A DNA stretch of 64,000 bases from Paralithodes platypus (taxonomy: Eukaryota; Arthropoda; Malacostraca; Decapoda; Lithodidae). A program made the position numbers and the translations under genes. The notes beneath the pieces were generated by a model that worked only from the letters and a program-made list of their open reading frames with translations, was not told where the DNA came from and did no database searches. The DNA is taken from positions 41,220,938 through 41,284,937 of the forward strand of contig CM064509.1 of NCBI GenBank assembly GCA_032716605.1, written 5' to 3'. Every line of letters starts with the position of its first letter. Position 1 is the stretch's first letter. Positions 11,270-21,700 of this stretch are shown piece after piece.

Positions 11270-13205
11270 TGAAGATGAATCTCTTTTTCTTCCCCGTGCG
11301 GCTGATTCAAACGACTGACGTGGGTCAGTCTTCTTTTCATACGCTAAACAAAAGGCTAAAACAACATCAAACATCGGCCCACTGAGCAAAGGGGACGGCT
11401 CTTTCACAGGGGACAAAAAGGAAATGAGCGAACTCTTAAGCAGGCAGTATGAAATGGCATTCAGTGAGCCTGATGAAACAAAAGTCATCAGAGACCAAAA
11501 TATATTTTTCATGGAAACCTCCCCCACGGAAACCCCTCAGATGCTGGATATTGATTTCGGTCCAAAAGACATAGAAGAGACCATTTCCAACATGCCATCC
11601 CACTCGGCACCAGGCCCGGACTCATGGAATTCGATCCTAATGAAGAAATGTAAGGAAAACCTCTCAAAACCCCTGGCTATAATGTGGAGAAGGAGTCTAG
11701 ACACTGGTGACATACCAGATAGCTTGAAAAACGCAATAATTGTCCCACTGCATAAAGGAGGGAGTAAAGCACTACTAAAAAACTACCGCCCTGTAGCTCT
11801 AACCTCTCACATCATTAAAGTTTTCGAGTGAGTCCTGCGAAGCAAAATTTCAACATTCATGGAGACAAATGAACTACACAACACCGGTCAACATGGGTTC
11901 AGAGCGGGAAGATCATGTCTCTCACAACTTTTGGAACACTATGACAAAATTCTTAAAGCGCTAGAAGAAAAGAAAAACGTGAATGTCATTTACACCGATT
12001 TTGCTAAGGCATTTGATAAATGTGACCATGGTATAATAGCCCACAAACTGAAAGCAAAAGGTATAACTGGGAAAATCGGACGGTGGATATACAATTTCCT
12101 CGTAAACCGAAAACAATCAGTAGCAGTAAACCAAGTCACATCTGAGCCTTCGGATGTCAAAAGCTCAGTGCCCCAAGGAACAGTGCTAGCGCCCCTTCTG
12201 TTCCTCATACTAATTTGCGACATAGATACCAACACCAGACACAGTACGGTGTCGTCTTTTGCTGATGACACAAAATTAAGCAAGATAGTAAACACACAAG
12301 AGGACACGGGCCGACTGCAGGAAGACATGAATGTAGTGTTCCAGTGGACCAGGGAAAACAACATGCAATTCAATGAGGAAAAATTCCAATTAATACGGTA
12401 CGGAGATAATAATGGTGTTAAAGAAATTACAAATTACTTAACAGAATCTAACCACATAATAGAATGGAAAGACAGTGTGAAAGACCTTGGGGTATTAATG
12501 TCTGAAAATATGGGTTTCAAAGTACATAACCAGGTCAAAGTGGCGGCTGCGAAACGTCTAACGGGTTGGATTCTGCGTACTTTTAAAACACGCGGTGAAT
12601 TGCCTATGATAACGCTCTTCAAATCTCTAGTGCTACCGCGGCTTGAATACTGTAGCGTATTAACATCCCCATACAAAGCAGGTGAAATAAATGACGTAGA
12701 GAGTGTACAAAGAAATTTCACTTCGCATATAAGTTCGATAAAACATCTACACTATTGGGAGCGTTTAAGAGCACTGAATCTGTACTCACTGGAACGTAGA
12801 AGAGAACGTTACCTAATAATATACACGTGGAAAATCGCAGAGGGTTTAGTACCGAACCTACATACTCCGATAGTCATGAAATTCAGTGATAGGAGAGGCT
12901 GGGAATGCGAAATCCCCCGGATGAATAACAGGGGTGCTATGGGCTCTCTGCGAGAGGGCTGGTTATCACACAGAGGCCCACGTCTCTTCAACAAACTCCC
13001 ACGGCGAGTAAGAGACATGAGGGACATCTCGTTAGACAACTTCAAGAGAGCCCTAGATGTAGAACTGCAAAAAGTGCCAGACGAGCCCATCCTCGCAAGG
13101 GAGCGAGCTGTCGCTTCAAACAGTCTACTGCACCAAATCACCACCCATAACGAGGGGCGTCGCGCTCCTTGGTGCCGCTAGAAGAGTGGCAAACACATCA
13201 TCATC
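11270..13205 (+). mobile_element. 5'-truncated LINE, nearly intact RT
   Basis: Non-LTR retrotransposon copy holding the linker, reverse transcriptase and C-terminal domains. The frame is readable from about 11330 (AKQKAKTTSNIGPL), with an upstream stop near 11314. It ends shortly after the tag stop at 13179-13181 with a short atcatcatc tail. Compared with the other LINEs here it is well preserved. No endonuclease is present, so the 5' end was lost at insertion or later. No target duplication was identified. Confidence 0.85.
11424..13181 (+). pseudogene. LINE reverse transcriptase, one in-frame stop
   Basis: Continuous in one frame except for a TGA at 11829-11831. The 5' part has SAPGPDSWNSILMKKC and ALLKNYRPVALTSHI (RT motifs 1-2). 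After the stop come NTGQHGFRAGRSCLSQL, VIYTDFAKAFDKCDH (motif A aspartate), SSVPQGTVLAPLLFLI (motif B), SSFADDTKLSK (FADD catalytic pair), KDLGVLMS (motif D/E region) and a C-terminal domain with PRLEYCSVLTSPYKAG and GPRLFNKLPRRVRDM. It reads as a CR1/Jockey-type RT. A single visible nonsense mutation over 1.75 kb suggests a fairly young copy. Confidence 0.88.
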
Positions 13206-13349
13206 AAAAGGTAAAGGTGTTGAATGGAGACTATTATACTAATAGGCAACATCGTCAATGATGAAGGGGCCACTATTAAATTTGAAAGAATGGCAGTCAT
13301 AGCTTAACCAAGGTACACTCTACGTCATAAATGTTGCCTCACTATGCTC

Positions 13350-13735
13350 TATTTTAGCAGGTGTATTGTATCCGTACTGAGATGAGAATGGTGAGATGGA
13401 TGTGTGGGGCCAGGCTACAGGATAGAATAACAAATGTTGAGCTGAGGAGACGTTTAGGTATAAAGAGTATTAGCGAGGTGATGCGTACAAGTAGACTGGG
13501 ATGGTATGGACATGTGGAGAGAATGGATGAACAAAATTGGGTGGAAAAAATGCAGGTTTGTGATTGTGGAGGGAGCTGCACCAAGGGGTGGACCGAGGAA
13601 GACCTGGGATCGGACTATACGCGCCGATCTCAAATCCAAGAACTTGACAAGTGAAGCAGCCCTTAACAGGGTTGCCTGGAACGCCGCCATTAGGACAAGA
13701 GACTGAAACTGCACTTATGTGTGGAACACTCAGTC
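13350..13735 (+). mobile_element. LINE 3' fragment (RT C-terminal domain)
   Basis: Encodes MRMVRWMCGARLQDRITNVE followed by LRRRLGIKSI and SRLGWYGHVERMD, then a glycine-rich GAAPRGGPRKTWD stretch in a shifted frame. The same blocks appear in the fragments at 26560-26860 and 63500-63610, so all three belong to one decayed LINE family. The frame is broken near 13560. Confidence 0.8.
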
Positions 13736-13748
13736 TTAAAATTTTATG

Positions 13749-14066
13749 TAATAATAATAATAATAATAATAATCGGTTTATTTCAAGCCGGCAGCCAATG
13801 GGGCTGAAAATACACAGACTTAACCTAGATCTTATCCTAATGGATCAACAGACTGATCCTGGCAGCTAACGAGAGCGCCTACATACTCCCAAGGGAGTAG
13901 GACGTGGGCAGGAGACTTTGTGGGTCCCCCGAGACGATCCGCCCAGATCTTGCCTTCACAGCCAGGGAAAGTTTTTGAGAGAACTTCCCCTGCCGGCGCG
14001 TGGGATCGAACCCCCGACACCAGAGCTAGCGCTACCAATACAGAGTACTAAATGCGCTCGGCCACC
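13749..14066 (-). mobile_element. tRNA-Leu-like SINE with ATT tail (reversed)
   Basis: On the minus strand the element opens with ggtggccgagcgcatttag (tRNA-Leu-like box A) and carries box B gggttcgatccc near 13985-13998. It ends in an (ATT)n tail, seen on the plus strand as taataataat at 13749-13773. The ~320-bp length and layout fit a tRNA-derived SINE inserted beside the LINE fragment. An in-frame cloverleaf is not preserved, so it is not a tRNA gene. Confidence 0.8.
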
Positions 14067-14239
14067 GTGACCGTAAAATGTATGTATGTATGTATGTACT
14101 CAATTGACTACAGTAATATAAAACTACCAGAACGTCCCAGACTTCCCAAATTGACTAATTCCTTGAATGTGACGATAGTACGTTGTTATGTGTGCGATTA
14201 GTTTGCTTGGGAAACAGATTAACTTGCTCATGTAGTAAT

Positions 14240-14396
14240 GTACACCCTATGTGGTGGATTGTGTTCTTTTATTTCGTAAATTTTATTTTAGTAAGCGTTA
14301 TTTCCAGATAGCGATTTTGATCAGTTATTTTGCCTTTATATTGTCTTTGTCCAATTTTTGGTTTGTTTAGTTTGCAAGTTTTACATTTTAATGCAT
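14240..14396 (+). repeat. Dispersed AT-rich repeat, copy 1
   Basis: A segment containing tggtggattgtgttctttta, then tatattgtctttgtcc and tttggtttgtttagtttgca. It recurs almost unchanged at 34350-34494 and as shorter pieces near 41100-41150, 44020-44115 and 45070-45135. Its class is unknown: no inverted ends and no coding. Confidence 0.7.
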
Positions 14397-16155
14397 ATTT
14401 TTCATGATCAAGCTAAGGTTTAGTAAGACCTTAGTTCAACACAAAGTATAATATAACTGAGAATAATGATAAGCTGAGAGTAGAGTATAATAGTTACTAG
14501 ATGAAACCTCGATAGCAAAAAGAAAAAAAGAAAAAAGAATGTCTAAATTGTGTACGTTAGGCCCCCTACAGTTAGAGAAAGAATTAATGAGAAGACAAAA
14601 ACATACTGTACACATTTCTAGGCCTAATATTTTAGCCTACTCCACAAATATCTTCGATGCCACTCAACTTTCTCACAAGGTTAAGTTCATAGGTTATCTA
14701 TGAAATATAGCTAACGATTAGACCATTACAGTTAGTGAAAAAGCAGAATATAATACCAAAATTCCTGGGTTGTATTATTTACTCGTATATTTATAAATAA
14801 TGGTATGTAGGCTTAATCTTCGATTATACACTTGACTTACTAGCTACCATGTTTCATATTTTGAATGCTTCAAATTATGTCTTATTATTCCTTTACACAT
14901 GCTTACAGAAAACACAGTATAATAATCAACTGCCAAACTGAATACAGTAGTGCTATACAGTACTGTACGTGTATTGTAATTAATATAAATTATTATAATC
15001 AATAGGCATACCTCGCCAGTGTGTCCTGAGAAAGTAGCGGGTAGGAGCGAGAGCGGCAATGTTCCCCGCGCAATGCCAAAGCAATACTGATCGAGTGATG
15101 TTTTTTTATTTTTTTATTTTAACACTCGAGCCGCGGGGCCCGTCATATGTCGGGCGAGAGAACCATGGCCACCCCTGCGGGGCCCGACATATGTCGGAAG
15201 GGATGTTGAGCACATTATCAGCTCTGAGAGAGAGTCCACGCGTTAGGAGGACGATAGGCGGGCTCTGACCGTTCGGCACGGACCCAGTGCCGCGACTGAC
15301 ATCATTTCACACCCACGGCCTCGCGAGACCAGGAAAAAACTCGGGAAATTACCGTATTTTAGGGTTTTTCCCCTCGTGTTGCACGATCGCTACAGGATAA
15401 CCCGTGGTCGTACAAGGATGATTCAGGTGTCATTGGAAAGCTCTATTATCGCCTTTTCACGGATACATAATTGTATTACGCTCTGGCTCTTGTTTATGCA
15501 TGAAAAAGAGCATGGAATGAAGCTCGTTTAGGGTAAATATGCCCGCCTGCCAGGTAGTGGAAGTTACAAACATCCCCATTTGACAGGGGTTAAATACCCA
15601 CTTCTATTCAAGACAATGCCATGACTTCGCAGGAGAGAGTTAAATCAGAAAACCCCACATGGCGATTAATTTACTCATTATTACTTTTATGTATACCCAG
15701 TATACTATTAGTATTATTAATATTATTTTCAGATCAATTTGGAAGCCCAGGGGGCAATTTCAAACAGCCCTCACCTCTCCCCCCCCCCCCCCTTGACTTA
15801 TTGTCATCCTCATAATTATATGTTCATCTGTAAGTGGGCAAAAACAGGTTGCCGGTTCTTTGTTTTGGTGAGTGACGGGTATGGCAGGTGAGTCACGCTT
15901 GCGCCATTTATTGGGTGAATCTCGCTTTTGAAAAGCCTGCTACATCGTACAAAACAAGAAGGAGAAGGAGGTAAAGTCGACGGAATGCTTTGTTTACGAT
16001 CGGGACTTATTATTTTTGGTGTTATTTTTCGGTGAAATCATGTTTTTTCAAGTTGTCAATAACGAAATCCCTCCATGCGGACAATAATAAGAAAAATATA
16101 GCGAGTCTGTTGGTCCTTATTTTCGCAAAATAAATTGTTTCTAATAGCGCCGATG
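14397..16155. other. AT-rich non-coding DNA with repeat pieces
   Basis: No gene seen. Points of note: a palindromic pair around cgtcatatgtcggg / cccgacatatgtcgg at 15143-15200; a segment 15280-15560 with rearranged, inverted matches at 23765-23830 and 24340-24440 (for example ggtgtcattggaaagctct); and a C-run at 15780-15792. Confidence 0.5.
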
Positions 16156-16157
16156 TA

Positions 16158-17370
16158 CAGTGCATTCATTCGACATATATCGACAGGCCCCGCCCACTTC
16201 CCCAACCGTTATCATACGGCTGGCATGACTGTGCGAGGTACGGGTGTCCAACAGGGTTACCAAATCAGCACAAAAATATTATTTAATCTGTTTGCAGAAG
16301 TAACTAGAAGAATACAAACTAGTAAATGCCTACCTAATATTGCTAGAATATTACTCCAATATTGATAACATGTGCTAAAAGATTCGGAGTATAGCCAGCA
16401 TTCTTATTGCTAGGTGTAAAATTTTGCTGCTAGATCAAGTCAATATTTATTTATCATTTTAAATTATTAAATATGGCCTACAAAGCCATCTACCTTTCTA
16501 CATCAACGAGTGAGAAAGAAATGTTAAAACTGGAGCCTGTCTTTAACAGCTCCATTCCCTTGTTCAAGTAAATACTTTTTGACCTAGCGGTAAGGAAGCT
16601 ACATTGGCACGCTTCTCTCTCAAGGTTTCAACTGTCACTGCGCTGCCATTCAAACGTCAGTTCAGTTCCCTCCTGTCTTCTGAAGGGGGAAGATGGCATC
16701 TCCTGCCCATACCCCTGGCAGACCTGCTGGTTCTCCCCGACTTGTCAGTCAAGCCAGGAATATTGTCTTGAATGTATTCATGTATTTTGATAAGGAGAAA
16801 ACTGAGCCAGTTGATGTGGTGGTGAAGAAAACCTCTGAGGCAACGAAAGTTTCACAGCCATTAATTAATAAGATCAGAACTCAAGGCAGGAAGATTGAAG
16901 GAGTCTTTCATTCACCAATTTACCAGCAACGGCTTTCACCCATACTTGGACCATTGACAACTTTGATCACTTCACAATATGAGAGAGAGAGAGGGAGGGG
17001 GAGGGGGAGGCATTACGGTTACGGTACCGTACCGTACCGTACCCTATACACCCGAACGCAGTCGCTCGCTAAGCCTAGCTTAATAACTTTCTACCTCTGC
17101 TCTGCCCAAGTAGACGAGGTAACAATGGTAATGGAGTTTACTTATCTGTACTATGGTATATGGTAATATTGTATAGTAAAGAATAACTGCAAATATGCAT
17201 GTATTAAAGCGCTCTTACATCGTATAATTAATTTTACTTGGAGCTCTTATCAGCTCCGTGGTAAGGTGACAAGTGACTTGTCCGAGATTGCGGTATGATA
17301 AGCTCTACTTCATCTACGGCGTTGGTGGAAGCGGGCGGGGCCTGTCGATATATGTCGAATGAATGCACTG
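16158..17370. mobile_element. Tc1/mariner-like DNA transposon, decayed
   Basis: Terminal inverted repeats start cagtgcattcattcgacata and match for about 43 bp (16158-16200 against 17328-17370) with one clear mismatch. Both ends abut TA (16156-16157 and 17371-17372), the target duplication of the Tc1/mariner superfamily. Inside lies a short helix-turn-helix-like frame (16693) but no catalytic DDE domain was found. The element therefore appears non-autonomous. A stretch at 16228-16335 looks like a LINE RT fragment nested in it. Confidence 0.72.
16693..16980 (+). pseudogene. Transposase N-terminal fragment (helix-turn-helix-like)
   Basis: The frame reads VSQARNIVLNVFMYFDKEKT, then KKTSEATKVSQPLINKI. 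The pattern 'RNIV..V..YF..EK ... A..TKVS...I' resembles the N-terminal DNA-binding region of arthropod Tc1/mariner-like transposases. After residue ~95 the frame runs into simple GAGAGG repeats and loses meaning. It sits between terminal inverted repeats that fit such an element. It could instead be a chance reading frame. Confidence 0.45.
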
Positions 17371-17548
17371 TAGTGTCCTTTAATATTATCACCGAAACTA
17401 CCACTTATTCTGGTAAGAGTTGTGTTAGTGGGCGTACCGTCCACTTTGTTTACATAGTCGCACACTCGCAGTTATATTCGCCTCTAATTTGACTGCTGTT
17501 ATTTACCCCTGCTGGTATTATATATGATAATGACAATATGTCTTTGTA

Positions 17549-17714
17549 CCCCTCAACCCAATATTGTATCCCACGGCCGGTAACAAAACAATTTACCCAA
17601 CACCTGGCCGTTTGATACAATATTGTGTTGAGGGGGGCTTTCCCTGACAATATTGTGTTGAGGGGGGCTTTCCCTGACAATATTGTGTTGAGGGGGGCTT
17701 TCCCTGACAATATT
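17549..17714. repeat. Foldback element with tandemly amplified arm
   Basis: Left arm 17549-17571 (cccctcaacccaatattgta) pairs with right arm 17614-17636 (tacaatattgtgttgagggg). The right arm end then continues as a 30-bp unit, caatattgtgttgagggggg plus ctttccctga, repeated three times (17611-17700) with a partial fourth copy. The same layout, foldback plus amplified end, occurs at 34991-35821 and 45760-46262. Confidence 0.75.
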
Positions 17715-18395
17715 AAGGAGACGGACAACAGCTATTTTCAAGTATTTTTTTTGTTGGATTTGTTATTTTTTGGGTTTATAAGCTTTCTTTAATAATTATT
17801 ATTACTGGAAATTAGTACGGTACCGGTATTTACCCATTGCCCATCAATGTTAAGACACGGCCCCCGATAGTGGGAAGGGCTATGAAGAATAGGGATATTG
17901 AGGGCAGGGTCTCAAACGAACAACAAGCCCTTTCTGTTTAGTCTATTATTGTATATGACATATGTAAATATAAAATTATAGTTTATAGTTCAATTTTTTT
18001 GGGGGGAAGTGATAAAATGGCCAAAACAATGCTATTTCATGTTAATTTTCTTGTATTCTTTCTCATATTCATTCAATTCTTCAACCAAAATTGCTCCGGT
18101 TTGACACCCTGATTGAGGGGTAAAAAGCGTGAAAAGAGATAATAAGCCATATATTTTAACCTCTCTCCTTAACTGAAAAGAGAAGATAAATTAAATATTT
18201 GAGTACTTTCCACAAATCATTTCATACAATGTTATAACTTCAAACAAATTACAAATTTTTCTTTTAGTTACACTTCTTTCACAAGGTCCTTTTTCGAAGT
18301 TCTGCAGTCGATGATACTATAGCAGATGCATGACCCCCTCAGGTCGTGATATTCTAAGCTATGCATCATTGACGCAGTATTCACTAACAAATTGC

Positions 18396-19334
18396 GGGTA
18401 AGACGGGGTAATTTCGCCGCGGCGCTAATAATTTGCATTCAAACGCCGATATATCCAAAATTATTGCATGGATTCGGCTGCAGTTTGGCTTAGGTTGTAG
18501 AGCAGTTTTGGTTTAGGTTGTAGAGCAAGTTTGGTTTAGGTTGTATAGCTAGTTTGGCTTAGGTTGTAGATCTAGTTTGGCTTAGGTTTTGTTGCAGTTT
18601 CGCAGGGCCTGGAGCCGGGGCTAGCGGCGCGTCTGACGGTATGGTCGGGTGTGTGTGGGGGTGTTTGTGGGTGGTTTGTATGTGTGTATGTTTGCGTGTG
18701 ACACAGTGTTGGCAGTAGCCGTCAGCTGTTGCCTGGTACTTTGTACTAGCAACCTACACGCCGCACCCACACGAGACACGTTCACACCCGCACTAAATAG
18801 TTCCACACCCGTAGGCCTAATAAATACGTCCACAACCGCACTAGACACGTCCACACCCGCACTACATGTCCACAACTGCACACCCGCACTAGACACAGTG
18901 GCGCCTAGGCCTACACGTGTGACACACCTGCATCTCTGCCCGCCCTGTTCAGTTGTGTGTGTGTGTGCAACGTTTTTCTATTGGCATGTTTAGTGTCAGT
19001 TTGGGTTTTTGAATGTTTTCATTGCTTTTACCTGCACGCTAGTGTTTTGTCTGGCCATTAATCATATAATGTTATCTAGTTTACTAGCTAGATGATGCGT
19101 AAAATAGGTCACGGCGAAATTACCCCGTCGGGCGGGGTAATTTCGCTGCGAGAGTGACTTTTTTCAAAAATTCGGCAGCATGACCAAAACATTATAATTT
19201 TTGTTCGTTTTTTGGGCATCTATAGCAGAAAGGCTGAATGTATATATAAAAATTTTAGAATTTTAAAATTCCATTTGTGGCAGTTTCTATTCGTCAAAAT
19301 ATGCGATTTTCGGCGAAATTACCCCGTCTTACCC
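18396..19334. mobile_element. DNA element with perfect 24-bp terminal inverted repeats
   Basis: The left end gggtaagacggggtaatt... (18396-18419) is repeated exactly in reverse complement at 19311-19334. An inner inverted pair of the same motif (gaaattaccccgtc and ggcggggtaatttcgc) sits at about 19112-19148. The interior has an imperfect ~30-bp tandem repeat (tttggcttaggttgtaga) at 18484-18600 and a GT-rich tract. There is no transposase frame and no clear target duplication, so the superfamily is unknown. Confidence 0.7.
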
Positions 19335-19795
19335 TATTTGGTACTACTGTACAGTCAATTACGCCTACGACCCTCCCTCCTTCCCTTGCCCAGCCATCTA
19401 CCGAGTCTTGAAATAACATTAAGAGGCGGATTCAAGTCCCTCACATGTGCAGAAAAATATGCAGTGGATTGGAAACAGAAGACAAGGGTGCCCTATTCAA
19501 ATAAAACTTTTCTTTTTATCTATCATTTTTGTTATGCATCTATGTCGCCCCTTAAGAATTTGATAAGGTGTCACTTAGGATGGTTTTGGTTTCTCTGACT
19601 GGCATGGCCAGTTAAACTCAGGATTCTGTACCTGGGAACCATACAGTAATAAGTTATTAGGCATCGACTATGTAGCCACGACCAAATACAGTACTGTATT
19701 AGGTTTCCCTTCGGGTTGTCAAACCTGTATTTGTCAATTCTCTCAAAAATTACTTGGATGTATCAAATTTCTAAAGACACCGTATATTTATTTTC

Positions 19796-19797
19796 AG
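19796..19797 (+). other. Candidate 3' splice site upstream of SF3A2
   Basis: The pyrimidine-containing run tttattttcag ends here, 23 bp before the SF3A2 ATG. It would allow a 5'-UTR intron with the first exon outside the coding region. This is a sequence-only prediction; no donor was assigned. Confidence 0.4.
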
Positions 19798-19820
19798 AAA
19801 GGTAAAGGACAAAATTCAAG

Positions 19821-20876
19821 ATGGATTTCCAGCATCGAGCTGGAGGGAAGACGGGCGGGGGAGGACAGGCATCATGGTCAGAAAGCAACAGAGACCGGCG
19901 GGAGCGGCTGCGTCAACTTGCCTTAGAGACTATAGATCTAAACAAAGATCCATACTTTATGAAGAACCATTTGGGGTCATATGAATGTAAATTATGCTTA
20001 ACTTTACATAACAATGAGGGCAGTTATCTGGCTCACACTCAGGGTAAGAAGCACCAGACCAACCTTGCTCGTCGTGCAGCCAAAGAGGCTAAGGAATCTC
20101 CTGCTCAGCCTGCCCCAGAAAAACCTCGTGTGGAGATGAAAAAGTTTGTGAAAATCGGACGACCTGGATATCGAGTAACGAAGCAGCGAGATGCAGAGAC
20201 TGGCCAGCAAAGTCTACTCTTTCAAATTGATTACCCAGAAATTGCTGACAACGTGGCACCACGTCATCGCTTCATGTCAGCATACGAACAAAAGGTTGAA
20301 CCACCAGATCGCAAATGGCAGTATTTGCTGTTTGCAGCCGAGCCGTATGAGACCATAGCATTCAAGGTGCCCAGTCGTGAAGTTGATAAGTCCTGGACTA
20401 CTTGGAACAAAGAAACCAAACAGTTCTTCCTCCAGTTTGCCTTCAAGATTGATCCCAAGGCTAAGATGGTTCCCCCAGCACCTCCACCCATGGCAGGACC
20501 ACCCATGCCACCAGGTCCCCCAGGCCCCCCTGGACCACCAGGTCCCCCGGGACATCTAGGTATGCCACCACCACCACCAGGCCTACCGCCACGACCACCT
20601 ATGATGCCACCAGGACCTCCACCACCCGGTATGCCTCCACCACCTGGTATGCCTCCTCCACCACCTATAAGACCACCAATGAGACCACCCATGATGCCTC
20701 CTCCTCCTGGTCCACTAAGACCACCCCCAGGGCCCCCTAACATGGGACCACCACCTGGGATGCGTGGACCACCACCACCACCTGGAGGACCTCCACCACC
20801 ACCTCCACCATTTAACCCAGTTCCTCCTCCACCTCCCTCCACTGGTGTACCTCCTCCTCCACCACCTAAGAATTAA
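19821..20876 (+). CDS. SF3A2: Splicing factor 3A subunit 2 (SF3a66/SAP62/Prp11 family)
   Basis: Predicted 351-residue nuclear protein. SF3A2 is a subunit of the SF3a heterotrimer in the U2 snRNP and helps it engage the branch site. Residues ~1-50 hold the basic N-terminus with NRDRRERLRQLALETIDLNK. A matrin-type C2H2 zinc finger follows at C56, C59, H72 and H78 (ECKLCLTLHNNEGSYLAHTQ). The conserved core (about 105-215) includes IGRPGYRVTKQRD, QIDYPEIADNVAPRHRFMSA, DRKWQYLLFAAEPYETIAFK and WNKETKQFFLQF. The C-terminus (about 217-351) is almost pure proline, glycine and methionine repeats, as in animal SF3A2 proteins, and ends at taa 20874-20876. The coding sequence is uninterrupted by introns. 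The frame is intact, so a functional gene is likely; a retained retrocopy is the alternative. Confidence 0.95.
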   Translation: MDFQHRAGGKTGGGGQASWSESNRDRRERLRQLALETIDLNKDPYFMKNHLGSYECKLCLTLHNNEGSYLAHTQGKKHQTNLARRAAKEAKESPAQPAPEKPRVEMKKFVKIGRPGYRVTKQRDAETGQQSLLFQIDYPEIADNVAPRHRFMSAYEQKVEPPDRKWQYLLFAAEPYETIAFKVPSREVDKSWTTWNKETKQFFLQFAFKIDPKAKMVPPAPPPMAGPPMPPGPPGPPGPPGPPGHLGMPPPPPGLPPRPPMMPPGPPPPGMPPPPGMPPPPPIRPPMRPPMMPPPPGPLRPPPGPPNMGPPPGMRGPPPPPGGPPPPPPPFNPVPPPPPSTGVPPPPPPKN

Positions 20877-20961
20877 GCAGCATTTGCAAGCTTGTGGATC
20901 AGATCATAGTTATATAAATATACTAAAACAAAAGAAATAACTGTATACGGTATGTCAAAAA

Positions 20962-21700
20962 CTTCTATCTATTGCCGGACGCTATGATCCCCGAAGGGGT
21001 GACCACGAACAACTCGCCCCCATGCATCTCTATCCCCAGTCAGTTGACGCCCCTCCTCCTATCCAGCACCGCATTCACGCATATACTTCTTGACTCCATC
21101 CTTCCACCTCTCTCTCGGTTTAACTCTAACTCCTCCTACTTCACTCTCGTACACTCTCTTAATCATTCTCTCGCATTCCCATACATTCCACATGGCCAAA
21201 CCATTTCAAAGTATTCCTTTTCACATTTTCTAGCACATCTACATCCACACTACACCGCTATCATACTTCCTCATTCGTCTGTCTATTCCTCCATGTAACT
21301 CTGCACACACTTCTCAAGTACTGTAACTCGTTTCCACCCCTTTCACTCTTGGTTTGTCTCTCCAACAACCTCCATGTTTCACTCCCGTACGTCTATGTCG
21401 GGATTACCACACTATCATGCAAGGACTTCTTTACTTCCATGCTGACCACCCTATTTCTTGTTACTGCTTTCAGCGTTCCTACAACCCTCTCCCACACTTC
21501 TTCATCCATACTCCCATCTTTACTCAACGCACCTAAATACTTAAAATGAGCTGACATTCTACATAGCCTAACCATTCAACCTCATCTCACATTCTCTGAC
21601 TGTACCCCTTTCAAAGACCATAACCTTACTCTTCCCCGCATTTACCTTCAGATTCCCTTTTTTCACACACTGTTTTGTAGTTTTCTGTAATTCAACCCTC
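20962..21700 (-). mobile_element. LINE 3' fragment, antisense, just downstream of SF3A2
   Basis: Reverse complement of the 3' part of the LINE at 4204-5324. The left edge carries the same terminus (ctatctattgccgg, gatccccgaaggggtgacca), and the minus strand encodes SKDGSMDEEVWERVVGTL, AVTRNRVVSMEVKKSLHDS and, further on, decayed RT C-terminal sequence. It starts only 86 bp after the SF3A2 stop codon, so it is either in the SF3A2 3' UTR or next to its poly-A site. Confidence 0.85.

Noticed and set aside
13985..14066. Possible tRNA-Leu gene on the minus strand
   Set aside because: It is the head of a ~320-bp SINE with an (ATT)n tail; acceptor stem pairing is not preserved.
18649..18993. Plus- and minus-strand frames of ~90-114 codons
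   Set aside because: They lie in GT/CA-rich repetitive sequence inside a transposon and have no recognisable domain.
20264..20842. Long glycine-rich minus-strand frame
   Set aside because: It is the antisense of the proline-rich tail of SF3A2 (CCN codons read as NGG).
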